DNA of 64,000 nucleotides from positions 1,488,001-1,552,000 of the forward strand of contig NZ_JAMQYE010000001.1 of assembly GCF_023721795.1 (NCBI RefSeq), given 5' to 3'. Position 1 is the stretch's first letter. Every line of letters starts with the position of its first letter. Below, in pieces: positions 43,811 to 53,945 of this stretch. Under the pieces are notes generated by a model. That model saw nothing but the letters and a program-made list of their open reading frames with translations, was not told where the DNA came from and ran no database searches. The position numbers and the translations under genes are program-made. The DNA comes from Zeimonas sediminis. GTDB taxonomy: Bacteria > Pseudomonadota > Gammaproteobacteria > Burkholderiales > Burkholderiaceae_E.

Positions 43811-44635
43811 GTGAGTTTCGTTTTGTCGCTCAGGCAGGCGTGGGACAGATCGCAGTCGACACTGTGCGTCGGCCTGGACCCCGACCCGGCGAAGATCCCG
43901 GTCGCGGCCGGCGACCCCGACGACCCAGACACGATCCTGCGCTTCTGCCGCGGCATCGTCGACGCGACCGCGCCCTACGCCTGCGCCTTCAAGCCGCAGA
44001 TCGCCTACTTCGCCGCGGCCCGCGCGGAGGCCCAGCTCGAGGCGCTGGTCGGCCACATCCACCGCGCGCATCCCGGCATCCCGGTGGTGCTCGACACCAA
44101 GCGCGGCGACATCGGCGCGACGGCCGAGCGCTACGCGATCGAGGCCTTCGACCGTTACGGCGCCGACGCGGTCACGGTCAATCCCTACATGGGCTTCGAC
44201 TCGATCGAACCCTGGCTGCGCGGGCGCGACCGCGGCGTCTTCCTGCTGTGCCGGACCTCGAACCCGGGCGGCAGCGACCTGCAGGCGCTCGACGTCGGCG
44301 GCGAGCGGCTGTTCGAGCGGGTCGCGCGGCTGGCCGCCGGCCCCTGGAACCTGAACGGGCAACTCGGCCTCGTCGTGGGGGCGACCTTCCCCGAAGAGCT
44401 GGCGCGGGTCCGCGAGCTGGTCGGCGAGATGCCGCTGCTGGTGCCGGGCATCGGCGCGCAGGGCGGCGACATCGAGGCCACGGTGGCCGCGGGCGCCGGG
44501 CGCGCCAGCCCCGGCATGCTGGTCAACTCGTCGCGGGCGATCCTGTACGCCAGCACCGGCCCCGACTGGGCCGAAGCGGCCGCCCGGGTTGCGCGCGAGA
44601 CACGCGACGCGCTGCGCGCCGCCGCCAGGCGCTAG
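43811..44635 (+). CDS. pyrF: Orotidine 5'-phosphate decarboxylase, type 2
   Basis: The last step of UMP synthesis. The 274-residue chain matches the longer type 2 enzyme, with [15 protein letters not shown], the catalytic Lys/Asp cluster in [34 protein letters not shown], and the phosphate loop [17 protein letters not shown] chose the GTG at 43811 behind a GGCAGGGA ribosome site because it fits the family N-terminus. In-frame ATGs at 43766 and 43769 would add about 14 residues and overlap the divergent EamA start. A TAGAAT box lies at 43774-43779. Confidence 0.94.
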   Translation: MSFVLSLRQAWDRSQSTLCVGLDPDPAKIPVAAGDPDDPDTILRFCRGIVDATAPYACAFKPQIAYFAAARAEAQLEALVGHIHRAHPGIPVVLDTKRGDIGATAERYAIEAFDRYGADAVTVNPYMGFDSIEPWLRGRDRGVFLLCRTSNPGGSDLQALDVGGERLFERVARLAAGPWNLNGQLGLVVGATFPEELARVRELVGEMPLLVPGIGAQGGDIEATVAAGAGRASPGMLVNSSRAILYASTGPDWAEAAARVARETRDALRAAARR

Positions 44636-44645
44636 ACTTCCCCGC

Positions 44646-45350
44646 ATGCGGATCCTGCTTGCCGAAGACGACCAGGTGCTCGCCGACGCGCTGTCGCGCT
44701 CGCTGCGCAACGGCGGTTATGCGGTCGATCACGTGTCGAGCGGCAGCGAGGCCGACACCGCGCTGTCGGCGCAGGAATACGACCTGCTGATCCTCGACCT
44801 GGGCCTGCCCCGGCTTCCCGGCATCGAGGTGCTCAAGCGGCTGCGGGCGCGCGACTCGCGGCTGCCGGTGCTGATCCTGACCGCGGCCGACTCGGTCGAG
44901 CAGCGGGTGCGCGGCCTGGACCTCGGGGCCGACGACTTCATGGCCAAGCCCTTCGCGCTGTCGGAGCTCGAGGCGCGCGCGCGGGCGCTGGTCCGCCGCA
45001 GCATGGGCACCGGCAGCACGCAGCTCAGGCTGGGCGCCCTCGTCTACGACCAGGTCGGGCGGACCGCCGCGCTGAATGGCCAGCCGCTGGAGCTCTCCGC
45101 GCGCGAGCTCGGCGTGCTCGAGATCCTGCTGCAGCGCGTCGACCGGCTCGTCGGCAAGGAGCAGATCCTCGACCACCTTTGCGAGTGGGGCGAGGAGGTC
45201 AGCCACAACGCGATCGAGGTCTACGTGCATCGCCTGCGCCGCAAGCTCGAGGGAGGCGACATCCGGATCGTGACGATGCGCGGGCTCGGCTATTGCCTGC
45301 AGCGGCCCGCGGACGAAGCATCGGGCGAGTCGCGGGAAGCCGCCGGATGA
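44646..45350 (+). CDS. Response regulator, OmpR/PhoB type (TctD-like)
   Basis: A 234-residue two-component regulator. The receiver domain has the acidic pocket LLAEDDQ, the phosphorylated Asp51 in LLILDLGLPRLPG, Thr in LILTAAD, and Lys in DFMAKPFALSEL. The C-terminal winged helix contains LELSARELGVLEILLQRVDR and SHNAIEVYVHRLRRKLEGG. It overlaps the kinase gene by 4 bp (ATGA). Sequence style and partner match TctD, which controls tricarboxylate uptake, but no tct transporter is nearby. It begins 10 bp after pyrF. Confidence 0.92.
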   Translation: MRILLAEDDQVLADALSRSLRNGGYAVDHVSSGSEADTALSAQEYDLLILDLGLPRLPGIEVLKRLRARDSRLPVLILTAADSVEQRVRGLDLGADDFMAKPFALSELEARARALVRRSMGTGSTQLRLGALVYDQVGRTAALNGQPLELSARELGVLEILLQRVDRLVGKEQILDHLCEWGEEVSHNAIEVYVHRLRRKLEGGDIRIVTMRGLGYCLQRPADEASGESREAAG

Positions 45351-46945
45351 ACGCGCCCGAGCCGCCGCCGGAGCGGGAGCGCGAGGCGCAGCCCCAGGAA
45401 CCCGAGCGGCTGCCGACGGTTTTCGAAGACCTGCTCGCCACGCACGAGACGCCGGGGCGGCCGGTGTTCGCGACCGGCTTGCGGCGAAGTCGCGCGGGCC
45501 GGCGCGCCGCGAACCGGGCCACCGAGCAGCGCTCGCTGTTCGGCGAGATCCTCGACTGGATGTTCGCCCCGCTGCTGCTGCTGTGGCCGCTTTCGATCGC
45601 GGTGACCTTCCTGGTCGCTCGCTCGCTCGCCGACGCGCCCTTCGACCGCTCGCTGCACGACCGCGCGATCGTCCTCGCCCAGCAGGTCCGGAGCGCCCCG
45701 ACCACCTCCGCCGACCGCCGCGAGGCGCTCGAGCGCGCCGCGCGCGAACTGTTCGACCTCGAGGCGGAAGGACAGTACTTCTACCAGGTGGTCGACGAAG
45801 GCGGCGTGCTGCTGGCCGGGCACCGCGACTTCCCGCGCCCGCGGCTGTTCGACTTCCCCGACGCAAGCCGGGTCAAGCTGCGCAACGTGACGATCCGCGG
45901 CAACGAATTGCGCGCGGCCTACACCTACGTGACGATGCAGCAGGGCGAGGGCGCCGAGACGCAGGCCCTCGTGCAGGTGGCCGAGACGCTCGAGCAGCGC
46001 GGCATCCTGGCCAACGAGATCATCAAGGGCGTGATCCTGCCCCAGTTCCTGATCCTCCCGGTCGCTCTCGGCCTGGTCTGGTTCGGGCTCTCGCGCGGGC
46101 TGGCCCCGCTGAAGTCGCTGCAGGCCCGGATCCGGGCGCGCCGACCCGACGACCTGTCGCCGGTCGACCCGCACGGCGCGCCCGAGGAGATCGTTCCCCT
46201 GGTGGCCGCCTTCAACGACCTGCTCGCCCGCCAGTCGCAGACCCTGCAGACCCAGCGACGCTTCATCGCCGACGCGGCCCACCAGATGAAGACCCCGCTC
46301 GCCGGCCTGCGCTCCCAGGCGGAGCTTGCGATGCGCGAATCGGATCCGGACCAGTTGCGCCGCTCGCTGCAGCAGCTGATCCGCAGCGCCGAGCGCAGCG
46401 CGCACCTGGTCAGCCAGCTGCTCGCGCTTGCGCGCATGGAGAACCTCGGGGCGAGCACGCCGCTCGAATCGCTGGGGCTGCACCCGCTCGTCCGGACCGC
46501 GGCGGCCGACTGGACCGCCTTCGCGATGCGCCGCAGGATCGACTTCGGCGTCGAGAACGACGACCGGCCCGCGCCGATCGCCGGCCATCCGCTGCTGCTG
46601 CGGGAGCTGATCAACAACCTGATCGACAACGCGCTCCGCTACACGCCGGTCGGCGGCGTCGTCACGGTCCGCACGCGCAGCACGCCCGACCGGGTGCTGC
46701 TCGAGGTCGAGGACAACGGCCCCGGCATCCCGCTCTCCGAACGCGCGCTGGTGTTCGAGCGCTTTTACCGGATCGCCGACGCGCCGGGCGAAGGCAGCGG
46801 GCTGGGGCTGCCGATCGTCAGCGAGATCGCCGAGCACCACCACGCCACGGTGCGGATCGACGACGGCCTGCCCTGGCCGGCCGGGCGCGGAAGCGGTCAT
46901 GGCACCCGGGTCACGGTCGTCTTCCCGAAGCAGCAGGATCTTTGA
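45347..46945 (+). CDS. Sensor histidine kinase, TctE type
   Basis: A 532-residue inner-membrane kinase. A Pro/Glu-rich cytoplasmic head of about 65 residues precedes membrane helix 1 (MFAPLLLLWPLSIAVTFLVA). A periplasmic 2CSK_N-like sensing domain covers about residues 95-215. Helix 2 (ILPQFLILPVALGLVWFGLS), HAMP and HisKA follow, with the phospho-accepting His312 in DAAHQMKTPLAGL. The ATPase has LINNLIDNALRYTP, VEDNGPGIP and GSGLGLPIVSEI. The stop codon lies inside the -35 box of the tRNA promoter. The ligand is probably a carboxylic acid, by analogy only. Confidence 0.92.
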   Translation: MNAPEPPPEREREAQPQEPERLPTVFEDLLATHETPGRPVFATGLRRSRAGRRAANRATEQRSLFGEILDWMFAPLLLLWPLSIAVTFLVARSLADAPFDRSLHDRAIVLAQQVRSAPTTSADRREALERAARELFDLEAEGQYFYQVVDEGGVLLAGHRDFPRPRLFDFPDASRVKLRNVTIRGNELRAAYTYVTMQQGEGAETQALVQVAETLEQRGILANEIIKGVILPQFLILPVALGLVWFGLSRGLAPLKSLQARIRARRPDDLSPVDPHGAPEEIVPLVAAFNDLLARQSQTLQTQRRFIADAAHQMKTPLAGLRSQAELAMRESDPDQLRRSLQQLIRSAERSAHLVSQLLALARMENLGASTPLESLGLHPLVRTAAADWTAFAMRRRIDFGVENDDRPAPIAGHPLLLRELINNLIDNALRYTPVGGVVTVRTRSTPDRVLLEVEDNGPGIPLSERALVFERFYRIADAPGEGSGLGLPIVSEIAEHHHATVRIDDGLPWPAGRGSGHGTRVTVVFPKQQDL

Positions 46946-46970
46946 CAGCTCAGCCGAGCCTCGCTAGAAT
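46942..46970 (+). promoter_or_regulatory. Near-consensus promoter of the tRNA gene
   Basis: TTGACA (46942-46947), a 17-bp spacer and TAGAAT (46965-46970). The -35 box contains the TGA stop of the kinase gene. The predicted start near 46977 leaves about 77 nt of leader before the tRNA. Confidence 0.85.
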
Positions 46971-47053
46971 TTTGGGTTCAGCGATCGGTTAACCTCGCGG
47001 TCAGTTCAGCGCGGACAGTTCAGCCCAGCCCGGTCGCTGCGAGCCGGACCCGT

Positions 47054-47130
47054 GGAGATGTAGCTCAGCTGGTTAGAGCGCGGCACTCATAATGCCGAGG
47101 TCGGTGGTTCAAGCCCACCCATCTCTACCA
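47054..47130 (+). tRNA. tRNA with CAT anticodon, probably elongator tRNA-Met
   Basis: A 77-nt cloverleaf with encoded CCA. The acceptor stem is GGAGATG/CATCTCT, with a G-U pair at position 1-72. The D arm has GCTC/GAGC, the anticodon stem is CGGCA/TGCCG around CTCATAA (anticodon CAT), and the T arm is GGTGG/CCACC with TTCAAGC. A CAT anticodon can be elongator Met, initiator Met or lysidine-modified Ile2. The absence of the initiator GGG/CCC anticodon-stem pairs rules against fMet. The choice between Met and Ile2 is not certain. Confidence 0.93.
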
Positions 47131-47208
47131 CCCTCCCCCGGCCTCGCCCTTCCGGTTCCCTCCCGGCATTGCAGGCGCGCGGCGCGATTGACGCTAGACT
47201 TGTCCATC

Positions 47209-47619
47209 ATGAAGCGCTCGCCAGAATCCACGCGCCGCCCCGTCTCCGGGAGCCGCATCGACCCCCCGGACATCTCGCGCCGGCAGAGCCTTCGCATCGC
47301 GCTGACCGCGGGTACGGTCGCCGTCCTGGGCAGTGCCGGCTCCGCGCTCGCCCAGGGGCTGCGCCCGATCCCGGCCGACGCGCGCTTCGGCCAGTTCAGC
47401 GTCCTCCAGTACCCCGAAGCCTCGATCGACGGCAAGACCCTGCGGCTTGCCGCGGGCGCGCAGATCCGCGACGCGCGCAACATGATCGTGATGCCGGCCT
47501 CGCTGTCCGGCAGCCACCCGGCGCTGTACCAGCTTGACCCCGCCGGACAACTGTCGCGCGTCTGGCTGCTCGCCCCCGAAGAACTCGAGGCCGCCAAGGC
47601 CCGCTCCTCCAGCAAGTGA
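47209..47619 (+). CDS. Small Tat-exported protein of unknown function
   Basis: A 136-residue precursor. A twin-arginine signal ([20 protein letters not shown], then SALAQG) suggests export in folded form, with cleavage after Ala48. The mature part of about 88 residues has strand-rich sequence ([37 protein letters not shown]). I recognise no cofactor or catalytic motif. It is translationally coupled to miaB (GTGA overlap), an arrangement I believe recurs in Burkholderiales. The role is unknown. Confidence 0.75.
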   Translation: MKRSPESTRRPVSGSRIDPPDISRRQSLRIALTAGTVAVLGSAGSALAQGLRPIPADARFGQFSVLQYPEASIDGKTLRLAAGAQIRDARNMIVMPASLSGSHPALYQLDPAGQLSRVWLLAPEELEAAKARSSSK

Positions 47620-48947
47620 CCCGCAAGCTCTACATCAAGACCTTCGGCTGCCAGATGAACGAGTACGACTCGGATCGGATGGCGGACGTCCTGAACGACG
47701 CCGAGGGCGTCGAAACCACCGACGACCCTACCCAGGCCGACATCATCCTGTTCAACACCTGCTCGGTCAGGGAGAAGGCGCAGGAGAAGGTGTTCTCCGA
47801 CCTCGGCCGCGTGCGCGCGCTCAAGCGCGAGCGGCCCGACCTGATCGTCGGCGTCGGCGGTTGCGTGGCCAGCCAGGAAGGCGAGGCGATCGTCGCGCGC
47901 GCGCCCTACGTCGACGTGGTGTTCGGCCCCCAGACGCTGCACCGGCTGCCCGAGCTGATCGCAAGGCGCCGCCAGAGCGGCAGGCCGCAGGTCGACATCA
48001 GCTTCCCGGAGATCGAGAAGTTCGACAATCTTCCGCCGGCGCGGGTCGAGGGCCACACCGCCTTCGTGTCGATCATGGAAGGCTGCTCCAAGTACTGCAG
48101 CTTCTGCGTCGTGCCCTACACCCGCGGAGAGGAAGTCTCCCGGCCCTTCGACGACGTGCTGACCGAGGTCGCGGGCCTGGCGGCCCAGGGCGTTCGCGAG
48201 GTCACGCTGCTGGGCCAGAACGTCAACGCCTACGTCGGCCCGATGGCCGACGGCGAGACGGCCGATTTCGCGCTGCTGCTCGAGTACGTGGCCGAGATCC
48301 CCGGCATCGACCGGATCCGCTACACGACCTCGCACCCGAACGAATTCACCCAGCGGCTGATCGACGCCTACGCGCGCATCCCGAAACTGGTGAGCCACGT
48401 CCACCTGCCGGTGCAGTCCGGCTCCGACCGGATCCTGGCGGCAATGAAGCGCGGCTACACCGCGCTCGAATACAAGTCGATCATCCGGCGCCTGCGCGCG
48501 GCCCGACCCGACATCAGCCTGTCGTCGGACTTCATCGTCGGCTTTCCCGGCGAGACCGCCGAGGATTTCGAGCGCACGATGAAACTGGTCGAGGACGTCG
48601 GCTTCGACCACTCGTTCTCCTTCGTCTACAGCGCGCGGCCCGGCACGCCGGCGGCCGACCTGCCGGACGACACGCCGCAGTCGGTCAAGCTCGAGCGCCT
48701 GCAACGGCTGCAGGCTGTCGTCGAGGCCAATGCCGCGCGGATCAGCCAGGCCATGGTCGGCACCGTACAGCGGGTGCTTGTCGACGGCCACGCCCGCAAG
48801 GACGCATCCGAACTCTCCGGCCGCACCGACAACAACCGCGTCGTCAACTTCGCCGGGCCCGCGCGCCTGCTCGGGCACTTCGTCGACGTCCGCATCACCG
48901 CCGCCCTGCCGCACTCGCTGCGGGGCGAGGCGGTCATCGCGGAATAG
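47616..48947 (+). CDS. miaB: tRNA-2-methylthio-N6-isopentenyladenosine synthase MiaB
   Basis: A radical-SAM methylthiotransferase of 443 residues that converts i6A37 to ms2i6A37 in tRNAs reading UNN codons. The N-terminal UPF0004 domain has [33 protein letters not shown] and [11 protein letters not shown]. The radical-SAM cluster is [15 protein letters not shown], followed by LGQNVNAY and a C-terminal TRAM domain ([20 protein letters not shown]). The GTG start at 47616 overlaps the stop of the Tat protein gene. The tRNA and the phoH-ybeY-lnt string are its usual neighbours. Confidence 0.97.
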   Translation: MTRKLYIKTFGCQMNEYDSDRMADVLNDAEGVETTDDPTQADIILFNTCSVREKAQEKVFSDLGRVRALKRERPDLIVGVGGCVASQEGEAIVARAPYVDVVFGPQTLHRLPELIARRRQSGRPQVDISFPEIEKFDNLPPARVEGHTAFVSIMEGCSKYCSFCVVPYTRGEEVSRPFDDVLTEVAGLAAQGVREVTLLGQNVNAYVGPMADGETADFALLLEYVAEIPGIDRIRYTTSHPNEFTQRLIDAYARIPKLVSHVHLPVQSGSDRILAAMKRGYTALEYKSIIRRLRAARPDISLSSDFIVGFPGETAEDFERTMKLVEDVGFDHSFSFVYSARPGTPAADLPDDTPQSVKLERLQRLQAVVEANAARISQAMVGTVQRVLVDGHARKDASELSGRTDNNRVVNFAGPARLLGHFVDVRITAALPHSLRGEAVIAE

Positions 48948-48954
48948 CGATCCG

Positions 48955-50370
48955 ATGGCGCGCGCCGCGGCAGTCCTGGCGATCACGATCGGCCTGCTGG
49001 CGGGGTCACCGACCGCGGCGCTCGCACAAGTCTCCGGCCCCTCGCCGGCCGGCGCGCCCGTCCAGGTCGATGCGCGAGCGGGCGATCCGTCCGCCGTCGA
49101 TCCGATCCGGCAAGCCGAGCGTCTGCTAGCGGCTGGCCGCGCCGAGGAGGCCTGGGCGATTCTCGAACCGCTAGTGGCCGAGCTCGCGGGCAATCCCGAT
49201 TTCGATTACCTGCTGGGGCTGGCCGCCCTCGATTCAGGACGCCCCGGACAGGCGATCTTCGCGCTCGAGCGCGTGCTGATGGCCCGCCCCGACTTCCTGC
49301 CTGCCCGCGCGGAGATCGCAAGAGCTTATTTCATGGCCAGGGAACCCGAGAACGCCCGCCGAGAGTTCGCCGCCGTCGCCGCGCGCCGGATTCCCGACGC
49401 GGCCCGGCGAACGATCGGCCGCTACCTCGACGCGATCGAGCGCGGCGACCGGGCGGCCGCCGTGAGGGCGCAGTCGCGCGTCGAGCTGCAGGTCGACGCG
49501 GGACACGACACCAACGTGAACTTCGGCAGCGCCTCGGGCCAGTGGCTGCTGGGCGACGGCACGGCGGTCACGCCGCTCGCCGCCTCACTTCCCCGATCCA
49601 GCAACACGGTCGGCGCTGCCCTCGCCTTCGGCGCCTCCGGCCCGGTCGGCGCCTCGATCGCCGGCCCGCTGGCCGGTCGGCTCGAGTGGAACCTGGCCGC
49701 GCGCGCCTCGCTGCGCCACTACGCGCGCGTTTCCGATTTCGACCAGCAGCAGTTCGACCTCTCGGCCGGCCTGTCGCTCGTCGACGGCTGTCACCGCTAC
49801 ACGCTGGCCGCACTGCTGCAGCACCTGCGGCTCGACGACGCGGCCTACCGCAATGCCGCCGGCGCGCTGCTGCAGTGGCAGTGCGAAACCGACCCGCGCA
49901 CGCTGGTCGGCGCCTCGCTGCAGAGTTACCGACTCGACTACCCGGGCGCGGAGATCCGCGACGCCCGGCGCAACGCGATCGGCCTGAACGCGGCCCGCAT
50001 CCTCGACGCCGCCGCGCGACCGATCGTGATCGGCTCGATCGCCTTCGGCGAAGAGGCATCGCGACCCGGCCTGGAAAATCTCAGCCACGACTTCCTCAGC
50101 TTGCGGGCGGGTCTCGTCGCGCGGCTGTCGCCCGAATGGCGCAGCTCCACGGTCCTGTCCTGGGAGAAACGCGACTTCGGCGCCGCCGAGCCCTTGTTCG
50201 GGGTGGTGCGCGAGGACCGCCAGACCGAACTGAGGATCGAATTCGAGCGACGCGTGAACGATCGCACATCGATCGTGCCGCAGCTGGTCCACACTCGGAA
50301 CCGGTCGACGCTGTCGCCGAACGACTTCCGCCGGACACAGGCGGGCGTCCAGTTGCGACACCGGTTCTGA
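48955..50370 (+). CDS. Slam/DUF560-like outer-membrane translocator (type 11 secretion)
   Basis: A 471-residue precursor. A signal peptide (AVLAITIGLLAGSPTAALAQ) leads to a periplasmic TPR region at about residues 45-160 (AERLLAAGRAEEAWAILEPL, GRPGQAIFALERVLMARPDF). The rest is a predicted beta-barrel that begins with RVELQVDAGHDTNVNFGSAS and ends in a C-terminal Phe (QAGVQLRHRF). TPR plus DUF560-style barrel is the layout of Slam proteins, which move lipoproteins or soluble cargo across the outer membrane. The next gene, 17 bp on, encodes an exported protein that is a good cargo candidate. The family call is by pattern, not by search. Confidence 0.75.
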   Translation: MARAAAVLAITIGLLAGSPTAALAQVSGPSPAGAPVQVDARAGDPSAVDPIRQAERLLAAGRAEEAWAILEPLVAELAGNPDFDYLLGLAALDSGRPGQAIFALERVLMARPDFLPARAEIARAYFMAREPENARREFAAVAARRIPDAARRTIGRYLDAIERGDRAAAVRAQSRVELQVDAGHDTNVNFGSASGQWLLGDGTAVTPLAASLPRSSNTVGAALAFGASGPVGASIAGPLAGRLEWNLAARASLRHYARVSDFDQQQFDLSAGLSLVDGCHRYTLAALLQHLRLDDAAYRNAAGALLQWQCETDPRTLVGASLQSYRLDYPGAEIRDARRNAIGLNAARILDAAARPIVIGSIAFGEEASRPGLENLSHDFLSLRAGLVARLSPEWRSSTVLSWEKRDFGAAEPLFGVVREDRQTELRIEFERRVNDRTSIVPQLVHTRNRSTLSPNDFRRTQAGVQLRHRF

Positions 50371-50387
50371 CAGCGGAGTCGCCGAAC

Positions 50388-52358
<1,971 letters not shown>

Positions 52359-52365
52359 CGGATTC

Positions 52366-53334
52366 TTGAAAGCCAAAGCCCTCGATTTCAGCCCCGACAT
52401 CGCCGACAACCGGCGCCTTGCGAACCTCTGCGGTCCCGTCGACCAGAACCTGCGGCAGATCGAGGAAGCGTTCGACGTGCGCATCGCCCGCCGGGGCGAC
52501 AGCTTCACCGTCGAAGGCCCGGCGGCCGATGCGCGGCGCGCGCTGGCCGCGCTGCGGCACTTCTGGAGCCTGTCCGAAACGCCGCTGTCGCTCGACGACA
52601 TCCAGCTGGGCCTGGTCGAGCGCCGCGCCCCCGAGGCCGCCGAGGGCGGAACCGCCGCCGACGACGAGGCCCCGGTGCTGCACACGCGACGCGCCGACCT
52701 GCAGGGCCGCACGCCTCGCCAGCGCGAGTACCTGCGCAACATCCTGTCGCACGACATCACTTTCGGGATCGGCCCGGCGGGCACCGGCAAGACCTACCTG
52801 GCGGTGGCCTGCGCGGTCGACGCGCTGGAGCGCGACGCGATCCAGCGCATCGTGCTAACGCGGCCCGCGGTCGAGGCCGGCGAGCGGCTCGGCTTCCTGC
52901 CCGGCGACCTGGCGCAGAAGGTCGATCCCTACCTGCGCCCGCTGTACGACGCCCTGTACGACCTGCTCGGCTTCGAGCGCACGGCGCGGATGTTCGAGAA
53001 ACAGGCGATCGAGATCGCGCCGCTCGCCTACATGCGCGGGCGAACGCTGAACAACTCCTTCATCATCCTCGACGAGGCGCAGAACACGACGCCCGAGCAG
53101 ATGAAGATGTTCCTCACCCGGATCGGCTTCGGCTCGCGCGCGGTGGTCACCGGCGACATGACGCAGATCGACCTGCCGCGCGGCCAGGGCTCGGGACTGA
53201 TCGAGGCGCGGCGGGTGCTGCGCGGCATCCGCGGGCTGGCCTTCACCGAGTTCGACAGCAGCGACGTGGTCCGCCATCCGCTGGTCGCGCGCATCGTCGA
53301 CGCCTATGAGCGCTTCGCGAACACGGAAGGCTGA
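52366..53334 (+). CDS. ybeZ: PhoH-like ATPase (YbeZ type)
   Basis: A 322-residue P-loop ATPase linked to RNA metabolism and usually paired with YbeY. An N-terminal KH-like part ([20 protein letters not shown]) precedes the Walker [17 protein letters not shown] and Walker [21 protein letters not shown], with [17 protein letters not shown]. The reading frame opens at a TTG (52366) 7 bp after the FecR gene; no ATG or GTG fits the family N-terminus better. It overlaps ybeY by 29 bp. Confidence 0.94.
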   Translation: MKAKALDFSPDIADNRRLANLCGPVDQNLRQIEEAFDVRIARRGDSFTVEGPAADARRALAALRHFWSLSETPLSLDDIQLGLVERRAPEAAEGGTAADDEAPVLHTRRADLQGRTPRQREYLRNILSHDITFGIGPAGTGKTYLAVACAVDALERDAIQRIVLTRPAVEAGERLGFLPGDLAQKVDPYLRPLYDALYDLLGFERTARMFEKQAIEIAPLAYMRGRTLNNSFIILDEAQNTTPEQMKMFLTRIGFGSRAVVTGDMTQIDLPRGQGSGLIEARRVLRGIRGLAFTEFDSSDVVRHPLVARIVDAYERFANTEG

Positions 53335-53857
53335 TCGGCGCCGGCCGCGTGCCGTCCGCAAGGCAGCGTCCGCGAAGACAGGCCCGTCGCTCTCGCTGTC
53401 GATCCAGCTCGGAGAGGGCATCGACGCGCTGCCGGCCTCGCGCGCGCAGTTGCGCCGCTGGGTCGCCGCGGCGATCGATGCCGATGCGACGCTGACGCTG
53501 CGCTTCGTCGGCCGCACCGAGGCCCGGATGCTGAACCGCGAGTACCGCGGCCGCGACTACGCGACCAACGTGCTCACCTTCGCCTACGAAATGCCGGCGG
53601 GCGCGACCGGCGCACCGGCCGGCGCCGCGCAGGCGGCCCCGGTGCAGGCCGACATCGTCGTCTGCGTGCCGGTGCTCGAGCGCGAGGCCAGCGAGCGGCG
53701 GATGCCGCTCGCCCACCACCTGGCGCACCTCGTCGTGCACGGCGTGCTGCACGCCTGCGGCCACGATCACGAGCACGACGACGAGGCGCAGGCGATGGAG
53801 GCGCGCGAGGTCGAGCTTCTCGCACGCTTCCGGATTCCCGACCCGTACCGCGCCTGA
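53306..53857 (+). CDS. ybeY: Endoribonuclease YbeY (16S rRNA maturation)
   Basis: A 183-residue metal-dependent RNase needed for 16S rRNA 3'-end maturation and ribosome quality control. The zinc site HGVLHACGHDH gives His145, His149 and His155. LRFVGRTEARMLNREYRGRD and ATNVLTFAYE are family motifs. Compared with short homologues it has a basic N-terminal tail of about 28 residues and an Ala/Gly/Pro insert (about residues 97-112) before the ADIVVC strand. The start lies inside phoH, which fits the usual coupled arrangement. Confidence 0.93.
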   Translation: MSASRTRKADRRRPRAVRKAASAKTGPSLSLSIQLGEGIDALPASRAQLRRWVAAAIDADATLTLRFVGRTEARMLNREYRGRDYATNVLTFAYEMPAGATGAPAGAAQAAPVQADIVVCVPVLEREASERRMPLAHHLAHLVVHGVLHACGHDHEHDDEAQAMEAREVELLARFRIPDPYRA

Positions 53858-53945
53858 ACGGCCGCGCGCTTGCGCCCGGCGGCGGATCGTTCCATCCTAG
53901 GGACCGGATCACCCGTCGTCGCGCCGCGGCGCAAGGGAGTCACGC

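Noticed and set aside
44646..46945. Direct control of the TRAP locus by the TctDE-like pair
   Set aside because: The pair is more than 23 kb away with no shared motif seen. The TRAP locus has its own GntR regulator.
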